A stretch of 21,905 bases of DNA from an uncultured Armatimonadota bacterium (lineage in GTDB: Bacteria; Armatimonadota; UBA5829; DTJY01): the NCBI GenBank assembly GCA_937875395.1, contig CALNCU010000330.1, positions 1-21,905 on the forward strand, written 5' to 3'. The position numbers and the translations under genes are program-made. This document shows positions 7,097 to 14,440 of this stretch, piece by piece. Numbering within the stretch: the stretch's first letter is position 1; each line of letters opens with the position of its first letter. The notes under the pieces were generated by a model, which saw nothing but the letters and a program-made list of their open reading frames with translations, had not been told where the DNA came from and did not search any database.

Positions 7097-7657
7097 CTAT
7101 TTTACCCGTTCCAGATAGGTATCTGTGCGGGTATCCACTTTTACCTTATCGCCTATTTCTATAAAGAAGGGGACTGTTATCACGGCGCCGGTTTCAAGAG
7201 TTGCCGGTTTGCCTCCGCCGGATGCAGTATCGCCCTTCATGTTGGCGCCCGTCTCTGCAATCTCAAGCTCTACGGTGAAGGGGAGTTCCACTCCTATTAT
7301 ATTCCCTTCGTACATAAGCGCCTGTACTTCCTGGTTCTCTTTCAGGTATTTTATGGCGTCGCCAAAGACTTCACGTCTCACTGCGTACTGATCGAAGGTT
7401 TCCATATCCATCAGGTGGTATTCATCGTCCATACTGTAGAGGTACTGCATGGTCCTTCGTTCCAGAACGGCCTGCTCCATGCGCTCGCCGGCACGCCAGG
7501 TTTTATCTATTGTTGCCCCGGTCTTTACGTTTTTAAGCTTGCTCCGCACAAAGGCGCCGCCCTTGCCCGGCTTTACATGCTGAAACTCTACTATTGTATA
7601 AATTTCGCCATCAACAATAATGGATAGTCCGTTTTTAAAATCACTGGTATCTATCAC
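7097..7657 (-). CDS. efp: Translation elongation factor P
   Basis: A 186-residue, three-domain protein that binds between the P and E sites of the ribosome and relieves stalling at polyproline. MIDTSDFKNG and HVKPGKGGAF are typical of domain I, with Lys32 at the loop tip, the position modified in Bacillus EF-P. The C-terminal block GDTASGGGKPATLETGA and the end VDTRTDTYLERVK are canonical. In-frame ATGs at 7666 and 7726 exist, but GGGAGG directly abuts 7666 and lies nine bases before a GTG at 7657, which gives exactly the usual family N-terminus. It heads the minus-strand operon behind a well-formed promoter. None of the EF-P modification enzymes is in the window. Confidence 0.97.
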   Translation of the reverse strand: MIDTSDFKNGLSIIVDGEIYTIVEFQHVKPGKGGAFVRSKLKNVKTGATIDKTWRAGERMEQAVLERRTMQYLYSMDDEYHLMDMETFDQYAVRREVFGDAIKYLKENQEVQALMYEGNIIGVELPFTVELEIAETGANMKGDTASGGGKPATLETGAVITVPFFIEIGDKVKVDTRTDTYLERVK

Positions 7658-7666
7658 TAAAATCAT

Positions 7667-7672
7667 CCTCCC
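7667..7672 (-). promoter_or_regulatory. Ribosome binding site that decides the efp start
   Basis: GGGAGG on the minus strand. The ATG at 7666 follows with no spacer, whereas the GTG at 7657 has a 9-base spacer, so the GTG is the better start. Confidence 0.75.
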
Positions 7673-7735
7673 GCGCTGGCGGTTCCGGTATAGGCAGCCT
7701 GCCTGGCCGTCCGATACCTGCCGCAAGCGTGAAAG

Positions 7736-7765
7736 ATTATAGCATACACGTCACTGTTTTCGCAA
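7736..7765 (-). promoter_or_regulatory. Promoter of the efp-acc-nusB-folD-ispA operon
   Basis: On the minus strand a perfect TATAAT (7741-7736) is preceded by TGC, an extended -10, and 18 bases further upstream by TTGCGA (7765-7760). Initiation near 7729 gives a leader of about 72 bases before the efp GTG. Confidence 0.75.
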
Positions 7766-7806
7766 TAACTTAAGGCTTAGGGCATGCAACTGAGTTGCTT
7801 ACCGCA

Positions 7807-7858
7807 GGTAGAAGCTATCCCTCCCGCCCCAATCCCCCGGGCAGAGATGGCTTCTATC
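7807..7858. repeat. Long inverted repeat enclosing a G-quadruplex motif
   Basis: The 13-base arms are GGTAGAAGCTATC (7807-7819) and GATGGCTTCTATC (7846-7858). Eleven pairs are Watson-Crick; the other two are G-U wobbles if the plus strand is transcribed. The C-runs CCC, CCC, CCCC and CCCCC at 7819-7838 give four G-runs on the minus strand separated by 1 to 3 bases, a canonical G-quadruplex pattern. It lies upstream of both divergent promoters. It is not a terminator, as no T-tract follows. It could be a regulatory structure, a REP-like element or a structured RNA. Confidence 0.6.
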
Positions 7859-7901
7859 TGCTTTAAGGAATCCACGCGTATAGCAGGCAGTCCCTTGCCT
7901 A

Positions 7902-7910
7902 TGTTATAAT
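7902..7910 (+). promoter_or_regulatory. Probable extended -10 promoter of crcB
   Basis: TGTTATAAT: a perfect TATAAT at 7905-7910 with the TGN extension. No good -35 hexamer is seen, which is tolerated with an extended -10. The leader to the crcB GTG would be about 50 bases. Confidence 0.55.
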
Positions 7911-7969
7911 TACTTGTTACCCGGCAGGGCGGCAAAATCTGTGATTCTGATTTTTAAGAGGATATTTCC

Positions 7970-8347
7970 GTGGTTCAAAAACTTATCTGGCTCTCCATTG
8001 CCGGCGCATGCGGCACGCTTGGCCGGTATGCCCTTTGCGAGTGGGTAAAGTCTTCAAAACATGCAAGTCTTCCGCTGGGTACGTTTATTGTTAATATTGC
8101 CGGGTGTTTTCTCTTTGGTCTTATCTACGTTCTTGCGGAAAGAAAGTTTAACCTCTCTGCTGAAACGCGTTCAATTATCCTTGTAGGGTTTATGGGGGCG
8201 TTTACCACATTCTCCGCCCTTGCCTTTGATACTGCCAGGCTTCTTAAATCTGCCCAGTGGATGCTTGCTGCAGGCAACGTGGCGGCGCAGATTGTACTTG
8301 GCATTGCAGCGCTGGGTACCGGAGTATTCATTGCCCGCTCGGTTTAG
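7970..8347 (+). CDS. crcB: Fluoride-specific ion channel CrcB/Fluc
   Basis: A 125-residue, four-helix membrane protein of the CrcB/Fluc family, which forms dual-topology dimers that export fluoride. The motifs are GTLGRYALCEW at the first helix, GTFIVNIAGCFLFG (helix 2), GFMGAFTTFSALAFD (helix 3 with the Phe/Ser/Thr pore-lining track) and a last helix rich in Ala/Gly/Ile. The start is a GTG eight bases after AGAGG. The TTFS core is intact, while the glycine before it is replaced by Ala (GAFTTFS). I did not recognise a fluoride riboswitch in the short leader. It is a single-gene unit, divergent from efp. Confidence 0.93.
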   Translation: MVQKLIWLSIAGACGTLGRYALCEWVKSSKHASLPLGTFIVNIAGCFLFGLIYVLAERKFNLSAETRSIILVGFMGAFTTFSALAFDTARLLKSAQWMLAAGNVAAQIVLGIAALGTGVFIARSV

Positions 8348-8357
8348 CACTTTTAAC

Positions 8358-8389
8358 AAAAAAACGCCCCCTTCCGGCGGAAGAGGGCG
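8358..8389 (-). terminator. Rho-independent terminator for the isomerase-like gene
   Basis: An 11-position stem between 8365-8375 and 8379-8389 with one mismatch and a 3-base loop. On the minus strand it is followed by seven T (A-run 8358-8364). The gene ending at 8404 is the one served. The hairpin also lies just after crcB but has no T-run in that direction. Confidence 0.88.
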
Positions 8390-8403
8390 CCTGTAACATC
8401 TGC

Positions 8404-9234
8404 CTAGCAGAGCGGGGCAAGCAGCTCCATTGCCATTTTAATATCCTTTGCCTGCTGCTCTCCGCTTATCTCGCGCTCAATGGTTAGAGCGCCCTTGTAA
8501 CCCAGGGATTTCAGCTTGGGAACAAGAACGGGGAAGTTTACCCTGCCCTGACCTAAAGCCTTCTCGCACCCAAGCGAACCCGGCTCTGTGGGATATTCGC
8601 CGTCTTTTGCATGCACTCCCAGCACGTACTTGCCAATAATATCCAGCGAGTCCACAGGGTTCGCCTTGCCGTACATTAAAAGGTTGGCCGGGTCCAGGTT
8701 GACCCCAAGGTTTCCGGTATCTATATCCTTTATTACCCGGAGAAGCGTTATGGGTGTCTCCTGCCCTGTTTCAAAGCAGAAGAAGATTCCAAGCTTCTTG
8801 CAGTACTCCGCCACCTCTTTTAAGGCCTCCACCGTTCCCGCGTAGAGCGCATCTGCCGGGTTTTCAGGGATAAAACCGGCGTGCGTGGTTATGGATGGAA
8901 CGCCGCAACTTACGGCAAAGTCTGCACCCGCCTTTAGCGCATCCACCCTCATCTGCCGGTGTTCCGGCGGAACAAGCCCTATTGTGGAGGGGCCTTCCGT
9001 AAAATTCCACCTGGCGGGGCCGGGATAACCCGCCCAGATTGTGGTTACCTCAACACTATACCGCTCCCCGGATTTACGAATAATCTTGGCATTCTCCTCT
9101 GTAAAAAGTTCCGGCTTCCAGTTGTTTACCTGGCAGGTGGGCAGCCCAAAATCTCTAACCTTCTCAAGCTCCTTTTCAAAGCCGTCCTCTCTAATACTCA
9201 CTATAACGCCAAGTTTCAGCTTCTCTTCCTGCAC
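8404..9234 (-). CDS. Sugar phosphate isomerase/epimerase-like TIM-barrel protein
   Basis: A 276-residue member of the AP-endonuclease-2/xylose-isomerase-like superfamily: metal-dependent TIM barrels acting on sugars and polyols, such as epimerases and inosose dehydratases. The usual metal-ligand set can be read: Glu155 (FETGQET), Asp181 (GVNLDPANLLMYG), His208 (GVHAKDG) and Glu253 (TIEREISG). There is no signal peptide, so it is cytosolic. The start is a GTG six bases after GGAGG. It is a single gene with its own terminator, divergent from a glycosyltransferase gene by about 100 bases. The substrate cannot be told from sequence. Confidence 0.88.
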   Translation of the reverse strand: MQEEKLKLGVIVSIREDGFEKELEKVRDFGLPTCQVNNWKPELFTEENAKIIRKSGERYSVEVTTIWAGYPGPARWNFTEGPSTIGLVPPEHRQMRVDALKAGADFAVSCGVPSITTHAGFIPENPADALYAGTVEALKEVAEYCKKLGIFFCFETGQETPITLLRVIKDIDTGNLGVNLDPANLLMYGKANPVDSLDIIGKYVLGVHAKDGEYPTEPGSLGCEKALGQGRVNFPVLVPKLKSLGYKGALTIEREISGEQQAKDIKMAMELLAPLC

Positions 9235-9335
9235 AATAATCCTCCATTGCCAAACTGTTTATATTCAGATTGCCGTGCCGCCCCTTGACGGGAAGCATGG
9301 AAACCCTGTGCTCATTCGGATAACTTTCTAGAAGC

Positions 9336-10628
9336 ATGCCTTCAACTCCTCCCCAAGATACTGTTTTTGCAGAAAATCTTAAAGTTAATGCACTGCGGGC
9401 TTTTGGGTATACTAAGCCCAATCTGTCAATCTTTTTGGAGCAACAGCTGTTGGATGCAGAAAAGAACCGGATAAAAATAGCTTTTCTTACTTCCGGGAAC
9501 CCGGAGGACAGGCGTTCCTGGTCTGGGATAGACTACTACATGGCAAAGGCCCTGCAGGAGCACTGCGGCGATGTAGTCTATCTTGGAGATATTACCCCCG
9601 TGCGGAGTCTGCTTTGGGGAAAGCTGGCAAACAAACTATCTGAAACCCTTCTGCGCAAGCGTTATGCCTACCTAAACAGCAATCTTCTTGCCAGGGGATA
9701 TGCAAAAAACGCAATGGAGAAGCTGGCGCTTCAGCATATTGATCTTATTTTTGTGCCGTCGGATTCAACGCTGGCCGCCTTTCTGGAGACAGATATCCCC
9801 ATAGTCTACCTTTCAGGAACAACCTTCAGGCTCATGCGGGAATACTATCCGCAGTTTACGCGCCTGCTGGGCAAATCTGCCAGGGAGGGCGAGTTTATAG
9901 AACAGCGCTGCATAAGTAAATCCAGGGCGCTCATCTACTCATCAAAGTGGGCTGCATACTCCGCCATAAGAGACTATCATGCCTCTAAAAACAAGGTCTA
10001 CGTACTGCCTTACGGGGCCAACCTTGACCCGGCGGATATCCCATCAAGAGATGAAGTGCTTGCAAGAAAGCTTAAAAGCCCGTGCCGCCTGCTCTTTCTT
10101 GGGGTGGATTGGGAGAGAAAGGGCGGCAAGATTGCTTTTGACGCCCTTGTAGAACTTAACAAAATGGGAATAGAGGCCAGCCTTACCGTCTGCGGCTGCA
10201 CCCCTCCGCACAGCTTTACGCACGAGCGGCTAAGGGTGATCCCGTATCTTAACAAGAACAAGCCTAATGAACGCCGGCAGCTTATGCACCTGTTTCTTAC
10301 ATCAGATTTTCTGCTGCTGCCCACGCGGAGCGAATGCCTGGGCATAGTCTTCTGTGAGGCAAGCGCCTTTGGGCTTCCAATTATCACCACAAATACCGGA
10401 GGCGTGGAGGGCGCCGTGAAAGACGGCGTGAACGGGTTCATGCTCCCGCTCTCTTCTGAAGGGCGCCACTACGCAGAAGTGATAGGCGATATACTTGCAG
10501 ATGTAAACAAATATTCGGAACTTGTAGAATCAAGCAGAGAGGCCTTTGAGGAACACCTTAACTGGGATGCCTGGGGAAGAAAGGCAGCAGGCATATTTTA
10601 TGCAAACGGATTTATTAAAGATGCCTGA
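9336..10628 (+). CDS. Glycosyltransferase of the GT4 (GT-B) type
   Basis: A 430-residue protein with two Rossmann-like halves. The N-terminal half begins about residue 46 (RIKIAFLTSGNPEDRRSWSG). The C-terminal nucleotide-sugar half holds RLLFLGVDWERKGG (251-264) and the E-x7-E motif ECLGIVFCEASAFGLP (Glu333, Glu341) followed by NTGGVEGAVKDGVNGF. These are typical of retaining GT4 enzymes that build polysaccharides, glycolipids or small glycosides; donor and acceptor are unknown. It is probably cytosolic or peripheral to the membrane. The first 45 residues precede the conserved fold and the upstream ribosome binding site is poor, so the true start may be later, for example a TTG before LDAEKNRIKIAF. 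Its end overlaps the convergent neighbour by 14 bases. Confidence 0.88.
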   Translation: MPSTPPQDTVFAENLKVNALRAFGYTKPNLSIFLEQQLLDAEKNRIKIAFLTSGNPEDRRSWSGIDYYMAKALQEHCGDVVYLGDITPVRSLLWGKLANKLSETLLRKRYAYLNSNLLARGYAKNAMEKLALQHIDLIFVPSDSTLAAFLETDIPIVYLSGTTFRLMREYYPQFTRLLGKSAREGEFIEQRCISKSRALIYSSKWAAYSAIRDYHASKNKVYVLPYGANLDPADIPSRDEVLARKLKSPCRLLFLGVDWERKGGKIAFDALVELNKMGIEASLTVCGCTPPHSFTHERLRVIPYLNKNKPNERRQLMHLFLTSDFLLLPTRSECLGIVFCEASAFGLPIITTNTGGVEGAVKDGVNGFMLPLSSEGRHYAEVIGDILADVNKYSELVESSREAFEEHLNWDAWGRKAAGIFYANGFIKDA

Positions 10629-11118
10629 TCTTTGAGACGGCGCAGGCAGCAGATATACCCACGGCAATCCAGAATGTAGGGCAGAGAAGCAATCCAAGGG
10701 AGGCAACCCCCGCCGCAAGCGCAAGGGGAAATATTTTTGCAAGAATTCCACCCAGCACCATCCCGGCGCCGGCCACCACCTCAAGGGTAAGCCCCCGCTT
10801 CATCCCGGATGCTTTAAGGATTATCCCCCCGGCAAAGTAGCCGTACGGAAAGGCCAGCAATATGGTAAAAAAGCCCAGCGAGCTTCCAACAGTACCGGCA
10901 ATTGCTCCGGCAGCAAGCGCTGCTGCCGCCGCCAAAATAATCCGCTCCGGGCGTACCTTAAAGAGCGCAGAGGCCTTGGCCGTACCGCAGGCCCGGCACT
11001 TCATTCCAACAGGGGTAGAGACCATGCACTGCGGGCATATGGGTATTCCGCAGCTTGCGCAGGTGAGCGCAGTCTGGGTTTTAGGGTGCTTTGCACAGTA
11101 CATAACGCCGTCAGACAT
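10615..11118 (-). CDS. B-box-type zinc-finger membrane protein, function unknown
   Basis: A 167-residue protein. The N-terminal 45 residues carry paired metal ligands Cys8/His11, Cys20/Cys23, Cys28/Cys31 and Cys41/Cys44, a B-box-like treble of the kind placed in front of rhomboid proteases and other membrane proteins in many bacteria. About four hydrophobic Ala/Gly-rich segments follow (from about residue 55 to the C-terminus). No rhomboid Ser/His catalytic motif is visible, so it is not called a protease. The ATG at 11118 has GGAGG four bases upstream; a longer form from 11175 is possible but would run through the promoter. It converges on the glycosyltransferase gene with a 14-base overlap. 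Confidence 0.75.
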   Translation of the reverse strand: MSDGVMYCAKHPKTQTALTCASCGIPICPQCMVSTPVGMKCRACGTAKASALFKVRPERIILAAAAALAAGAIAGTVGSSLGFFTILLAFPYGYFAGGIILKASGMKRGLTLEVVAGAGMVLGGILAKIFPLALAAGVASLGLLLCPTFWIAVGISAACAVSKIRHL

Positions 11119-11145
11119 ACATCCTCCACAGGTAAACTTATCATT

Positions 11146-11175
11146 ATAATACGAAAAACTCAAAATCCCGGTCAA
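11146..11175 (-). promoter_or_regulatory. Promoter of the zinc-finger membrane protein gene
   Basis: On the minus strand TTGACC (11175-11170), an 18-base spacer, then TATTAT (11151-11146), with an overlapping TATAAT shifted by three bases. The gene starts at 11118. Confidence 0.6.
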
Positions 11176-11234
11176 GGGCGACCGATTGAAATGTCGTTGC
11201 AGCAGGCGGCGGAAATTGCTATACTAAACATTAT

Positions 11235-11240
11235 TATAAT
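11235..11240 (+). promoter_or_regulatory. Possible -10 box of the metYXW operon
   Basis: A perfect TATAAT 31 bases before the metY ATG, without a good -35 hexamer at the normal distance. The leader would be only about 25 bases, which leaves no room for a SAM or T-box riboswitch. Confidence 0.35.
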
Positions 11241-11271
11241 AGTGAATTACACGCAGCAAGGTGGCAAGCTC

Positions 11272-12570
11272 ATGGCAAAGAAACCCGGATTTGATACTCT
11301 ATCCCTACATGCAGGCCAGAAGGTGGACGAAACCGGCGCCCGCGCAGTGCCTATCTATCAGACATCATCGTATGTATTTAAAAGCACAGACCACGCGGCA
11401 GACCTGTTTGCCTTTAAAAAAGAAGGCAACATCTACACGCGCCTCATGAACCCTACCTGGGGAGTACTTGAAGAGCGGATGGCTGCCCTTGAAGGCGGGG
11501 TGGGCGCGCTTGCCGTATCGTCCGGCCAGTCTGCAGAAGCCATAGCCGTACTGAACCTTGCAAAAGCAGGCGATGAAATAGTCTCCGCCACAAGCCTTTA
11601 CGGGGGCACATACACGCTCTTTAAATACACCCTGGCACGGATGGGTATAAACGTCCGTTTTGTAGATTCCTCCAGCGCAGAGAACTTCCGGCGGGCCGTT
11701 ACACCTAAAACCAGGTGCCTGTACATAGAGACAATAGGAAACCCCAGCCTGAACGTGCCGGATATACAGGCCATAGCCAATGTTGCGCATGAGGCCGGGA
11801 TACCGCTTATTGTAGACAACACCTTTGCCACGCCGTACCTCTGCCGCCCGTTTGAATGGGGCGCAGACGTTGTTATCCACTCGCTCACCAAGTGGCTTGG
11901 GGGGCACGGAACATCTATTGGCGGAATTATTATAGATTCCGGCAACTACAACTGGGCGGGCGGAGGCTTCCCGGAGTTCTCAGAGCCGGACCCAAGCTAC
12001 CACGGCATGGTCTTTTCAGATGCATTTGGGAAGATGTCTTACATAACCCGCGCCAGAGTCTCCCTGCTAAGAGACATAGGCCCGGCAATAAGCCCGTTCA
12101 ACGCCTTCCTTATACTGCAGGGGATAGAGACGCTCTCCCTAAGGATGGAGCGGCACTGCAAAAACGCCCTCACCGTGGCGGAGCACCTTGAAAGCCATCC
12201 CGCCGTCTCATGGGTAAGCTATCCGGGACTTGCCAGCCACCCAAGCTATGCCCTTGCGCAAAAATACCTTGCAAACGGCGCCGGCGGCATGCTGGGCTTT
12301 GGGATAAAAGGCGGCAGGGAGGCGGGCGCAGTGTTTATAAACTCTGTAAAGCTGCTCTCGCACCTTGCAAACGTGGGGGATGCAAAATCCCTTGTCATAC
12401 ATCCGGCTTCCACAACCCATCAGCAGCTCTCCCCGGAAGAACTTGTTGCGGGGGGCATAACACCGGATTTCATTAGAATGTCCGTGGGTCTTGAGAACGT
12501 AGAAGATATTATAGAAGATATAGACCAGGCACTGGAAAAATCGCAAAAGCAACTTACAGAAACCAGGTAA
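11272..12570 (+). CDS. metY: O-acetylhomoserine sulfhydrylase (aminocarboxypropyltransferase)
   Basis: A 432-residue PLP enzyme of the Cys/Met metabolism family that replaces the acetyl group of O-acetylhomoserine with sulfide (giving homocysteine) or methanethiol (giving methionine). The start FDTLSLHAGQKVDETGARAVP, the cofactor-phosphate loop SSGQSA (83-88), VDNTFATPYLCRP (181-193) and the PLP-lysine segment HSLTKWLGGHG (Lys207) are diagnostic. The length fits MetY and exceeds cystathionine gamma-synthases. A longer frame reaches to 11086, but AAGGTGG seven bases before 11272 marks the start. It is first in the metY-metX-metW operon, which makes O-acetylhomoserine the obvious substrate. Confidence 0.96.
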   Translation: MAKKPGFDTLSLHAGQKVDETGARAVPIYQTSSYVFKSTDHAADLFAFKKEGNIYTRLMNPTWGVLEERMAALEGGVGALAVSSGQSAEAIAVLNLAKAGDEIVSATSLYGGTYTLFKYTLARMGINVRFVDSSSAENFRRAVTPKTRCLYIETIGNPSLNVPDIQAIANVAHEAGIPLIVDNTFATPYLCRPFEWGADVVIHSLTKWLGGHGTSIGGIIIDSGNYNWAGGGFPEFSEPDPSYHGMVFSDAFGKMSYITRARVSLLRDIGPAISPFNAFLILQGIETLSLRMERHCKNALTVAEHLESHPAVSWVSYPGLASHPSYALAQKYLANGAGGMLGFGIKGGREAGAVFINSVKLLSHLANVGDAKSLVIHPASTTHQQLSPEELVAGGITPDFIRMSVGLENVEDIIEDIDQALEKSQKQLTETR

Positions 12571-12573
12571 AAG

Positions 12574-13719
12574 ATGAGTACAGAAGGCTCCGTAGGGATA
12601 GTTGAAACTAAATATTTCACCTTTGCAGAGGCGCCCGATAAGATGGAACTTGAGGGGGGGCACAAGCTTGGCCCAGTCACGCTGGCCTACGAGACCTACG
12701 GAAAGCTTAGTCCTTCCGGCGACAACGCCATACTCATCTGCCACGCCCTCTCCGGAGATGCCCATGCCGCCGGTTACAACTCCCCGGAGGATAAAAAGCC
12801 CGGCTGGTGGGATATTATGATAGGGCCCGGCAAGGCCTTTGATACAGACAAGTACTTTGTTATCTGCTCAAACATAATAGGCGGATGCAAAGGCTCCACG
12901 GGGCCGGGATCAATAAACCCGGAGACGAGCCAGCCCTACTGCCTGGATTTTCCGGTTGTTACCATAAGAGATATGGTAGATGCCCAGAAGAGGCTTGTAG
13001 ATTCCCTTGGCATAAAAAGGCTGCTGGCCGTGGTGGGCGGCTCCATGGGCGGAATGCAGGTGCTTCAGTGGGCGGTGAGCTACCCCAATATGGTAAGGCT
13101 GGCCGTGCCCATTGCCACCACAAGCCGCCTCTCCCCGCAAGCCATAGCCTTTGACGAGGTGGGCAGGCAGGCTATTATGAGCGACCCGGATTGGGTGGAT
13201 GGCAAATATTATGGCAAGAGTTCGCCAAGCCACGGGCTCTCCATAGCCCGCATGGTGGGCCACATAACCTACCTTTCAGATAAGAGCATGCACAAAAAGT
13301 TCGCCCGAAGGCTTCAGGATAAGGCGGAGTACGATTATGATTTTGTTACGGATTTTCAGGTGGAAAGCTACCTTAGATACAAGGGAGACGCCTTTGTAAA
13401 AAGGTTTGATGCAAACTCTTACCTGTATATTACAAAGGCCATGGACTATTTTGACCTGCCGCAGACTTACGGATCGCTCAAAAATGCCTTCATGCAGGTT
13501 AAATCCAAGTTTATGGTAATCTCGTTCACTTCAGACTGGCTTTTCCCGTCATACCAGTCAAAAGAGATAGTGAAGGCGTTGAGGCAGAACGATATAGACG
13601 TTATCTACACAGAGATAAAGACGGACTGCGGGCACGATGCGTTTCTGCTGGAGAGCGAGCAGCTCACCCGCCTTATCTCCAATTTCTTAAAGCACGGCAA
13701 AAGAAGGACCCAGCAATGA
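12574..13719 (+). CDS. metX: Homoserine O-acetyltransferase
   Basis: A 381-residue alpha/beta-hydrolase-fold enzyme that transfers an acyl group, normally acetyl from acetyl-CoA, to homoserine, the committed step of methionine synthesis. The catalytic triad is visible: Ser157 in the nucleophile elbow VGGSMGGMQ, Asp321 (SFTSDWLFP) and His354 (CGHDAF). The oxyanion/substrate region CHALSGDAHAAG (56-67) and SNIIGGCKGSTGP (99-111) are typical of MetX. It begins three bases after the metY stop and overlaps metW by 4 bases (ATGA). Some MetX-fold enzymes use succinyl-CoA; with metY next to it, acetyl is most likely. Confidence 0.96.
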   Translation: MSTEGSVGIVETKYFTFAEAPDKMELEGGHKLGPVTLAYETYGKLSPSGDNAILICHALSGDAHAAGYNSPEDKKPGWWDIMIGPGKAFDTDKYFVICSNIIGGCKGSTGPGSINPETSQPYCLDFPVVTIRDMVDAQKRLVDSLGIKRLLAVVGGSMGGMQVLQWAVSYPNMVRLAVPIATTSRLSPQAIAFDEVGRQAIMSDPDWVDGKYYGKSSPSHGLSIARMVGHITYLSDKSMHKKFARRLQDKAEYDYDFVTDFQVESYLRYKGDAFVKRFDANSYLYITKAMDYFDLPQTYGSLKNAFMQVKSKFMVISFTSDWLFPSYQSKEIVKALRQNDIDVIYTEIKTDCGHDAFLLESEQLTRLISNFLKHGKRRTQQ

Positions 13720-14372
13720 TGGCTCTTGAAGAGATAACTCTCCCGGAGGACGGCACGGTTGTACGCCTTGCCCCGGAGCACAAATTTATAATAGATATTA
13801 TAGAGGACGGCAGCCGTGTGCTTGACCTTGGGTGCGGTGACGGCGACCTGTTGAAAGCGCTGAAAACCAAAAAGAATATCCGTGCAGAAGGCGTGGAGCT
13901 TTCTGAAGAATGTATTCAGGCATGCGTGGCAAAAGGGCTTTTTAATGTGCGTCACGGCAACCTGGATGAAGGCCTTGCGGATTACGATGATAAATCCGTG
14001 GACTATGTGGTGCTCATGAACACCATACAGGTGCTGCACAGGCCGCTCTTTCTTATACAAGAGATGGCGCGCGTAGGCAAAAAGTGCATTATAAGCTTCC
14101 CCAACTTTGCTTACTGGCGGGTGCGGTACCAGCTTGCGGTGCACGGACGCATGCCCAAAGGCCCCCGCATACCCTACGAATGGTACGACAGCCCCAATAT
14201 CCACCTTACCAGCATAATGGATTTCCGGGATTTCTGCCGTACAGCCAACCTTAGCGTGCTAAGGGAGATACACCTGCATACCACGGCCCGGGGGGAGTGC
14301 AAGATTGTCCGCCTGCTCCCCAACCTGTTCTCTGACGAAGCCATCTTCCTTGTAGAAGAGTGCCGCCGCTAG
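13716..14372 (+). CDS. metW: Methionine biosynthesis protein MetW (methyltransferase fold)
   Basis: A 218-residue protein with a class I SAM-binding fold: VLDLGCGDGDLL at 35-46, then GVELSEECIQACVAKGL, a metW-typical continuation, and SFPNFAYWRVRYQL, which is diagnostic of the family. MetW is encoded beside metX in many bacteria and has been linked to stimulation of MetX activity; its own methyl-transfer reaction is not established. The first ATG overlaps the metX stop; a second ATG follows immediately. AAGGA lies upstream inside metX. No terminator was seen in the 68 bases before the convergent dus gene. Confidence 0.95.
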   Translation: MMALEEITLPEDGTVVRLAPEHKFIIDIIEDGSRVLDLGCGDGDLLKALKTKKNIRAEGVELSEECIQACVAKGLFNVRHGNLDEGLADYDDKSVDYVVLMNTIQVLHRPLFLIQEMARVGKKCIISFPNFAYWRVRYQLAVHGRMPKGPRIPYEWYDSPNIHLTSIMDFRDFCRTANLSVLREIHLHTTARGECKIVRLLPNLFSDEAIFLVEECRR

Positions 14373-14440
14373 TACCCCGCCAAATTAATTATGGCTGATG
14401 TTCCCGGGGCAGGCGGAGTAATCAACGTGGAGATTGGCAA

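Noticed and set aside
7911..7969. Fluoride riboswitch in front of crcB
   Set aside because: crcB is often riboswitch-controlled, but the roughly 50-base leader shows no pattern I could match to the known motif, and it seems too short to hold aptamer and expression platform.
10615..11175. Rhomboid protease
   Set aside because: The zinc-finger head is of the kind found on rhomboids, but the Gly-x-Ser-Gly and His catalytic motifs are missing in the membrane part.
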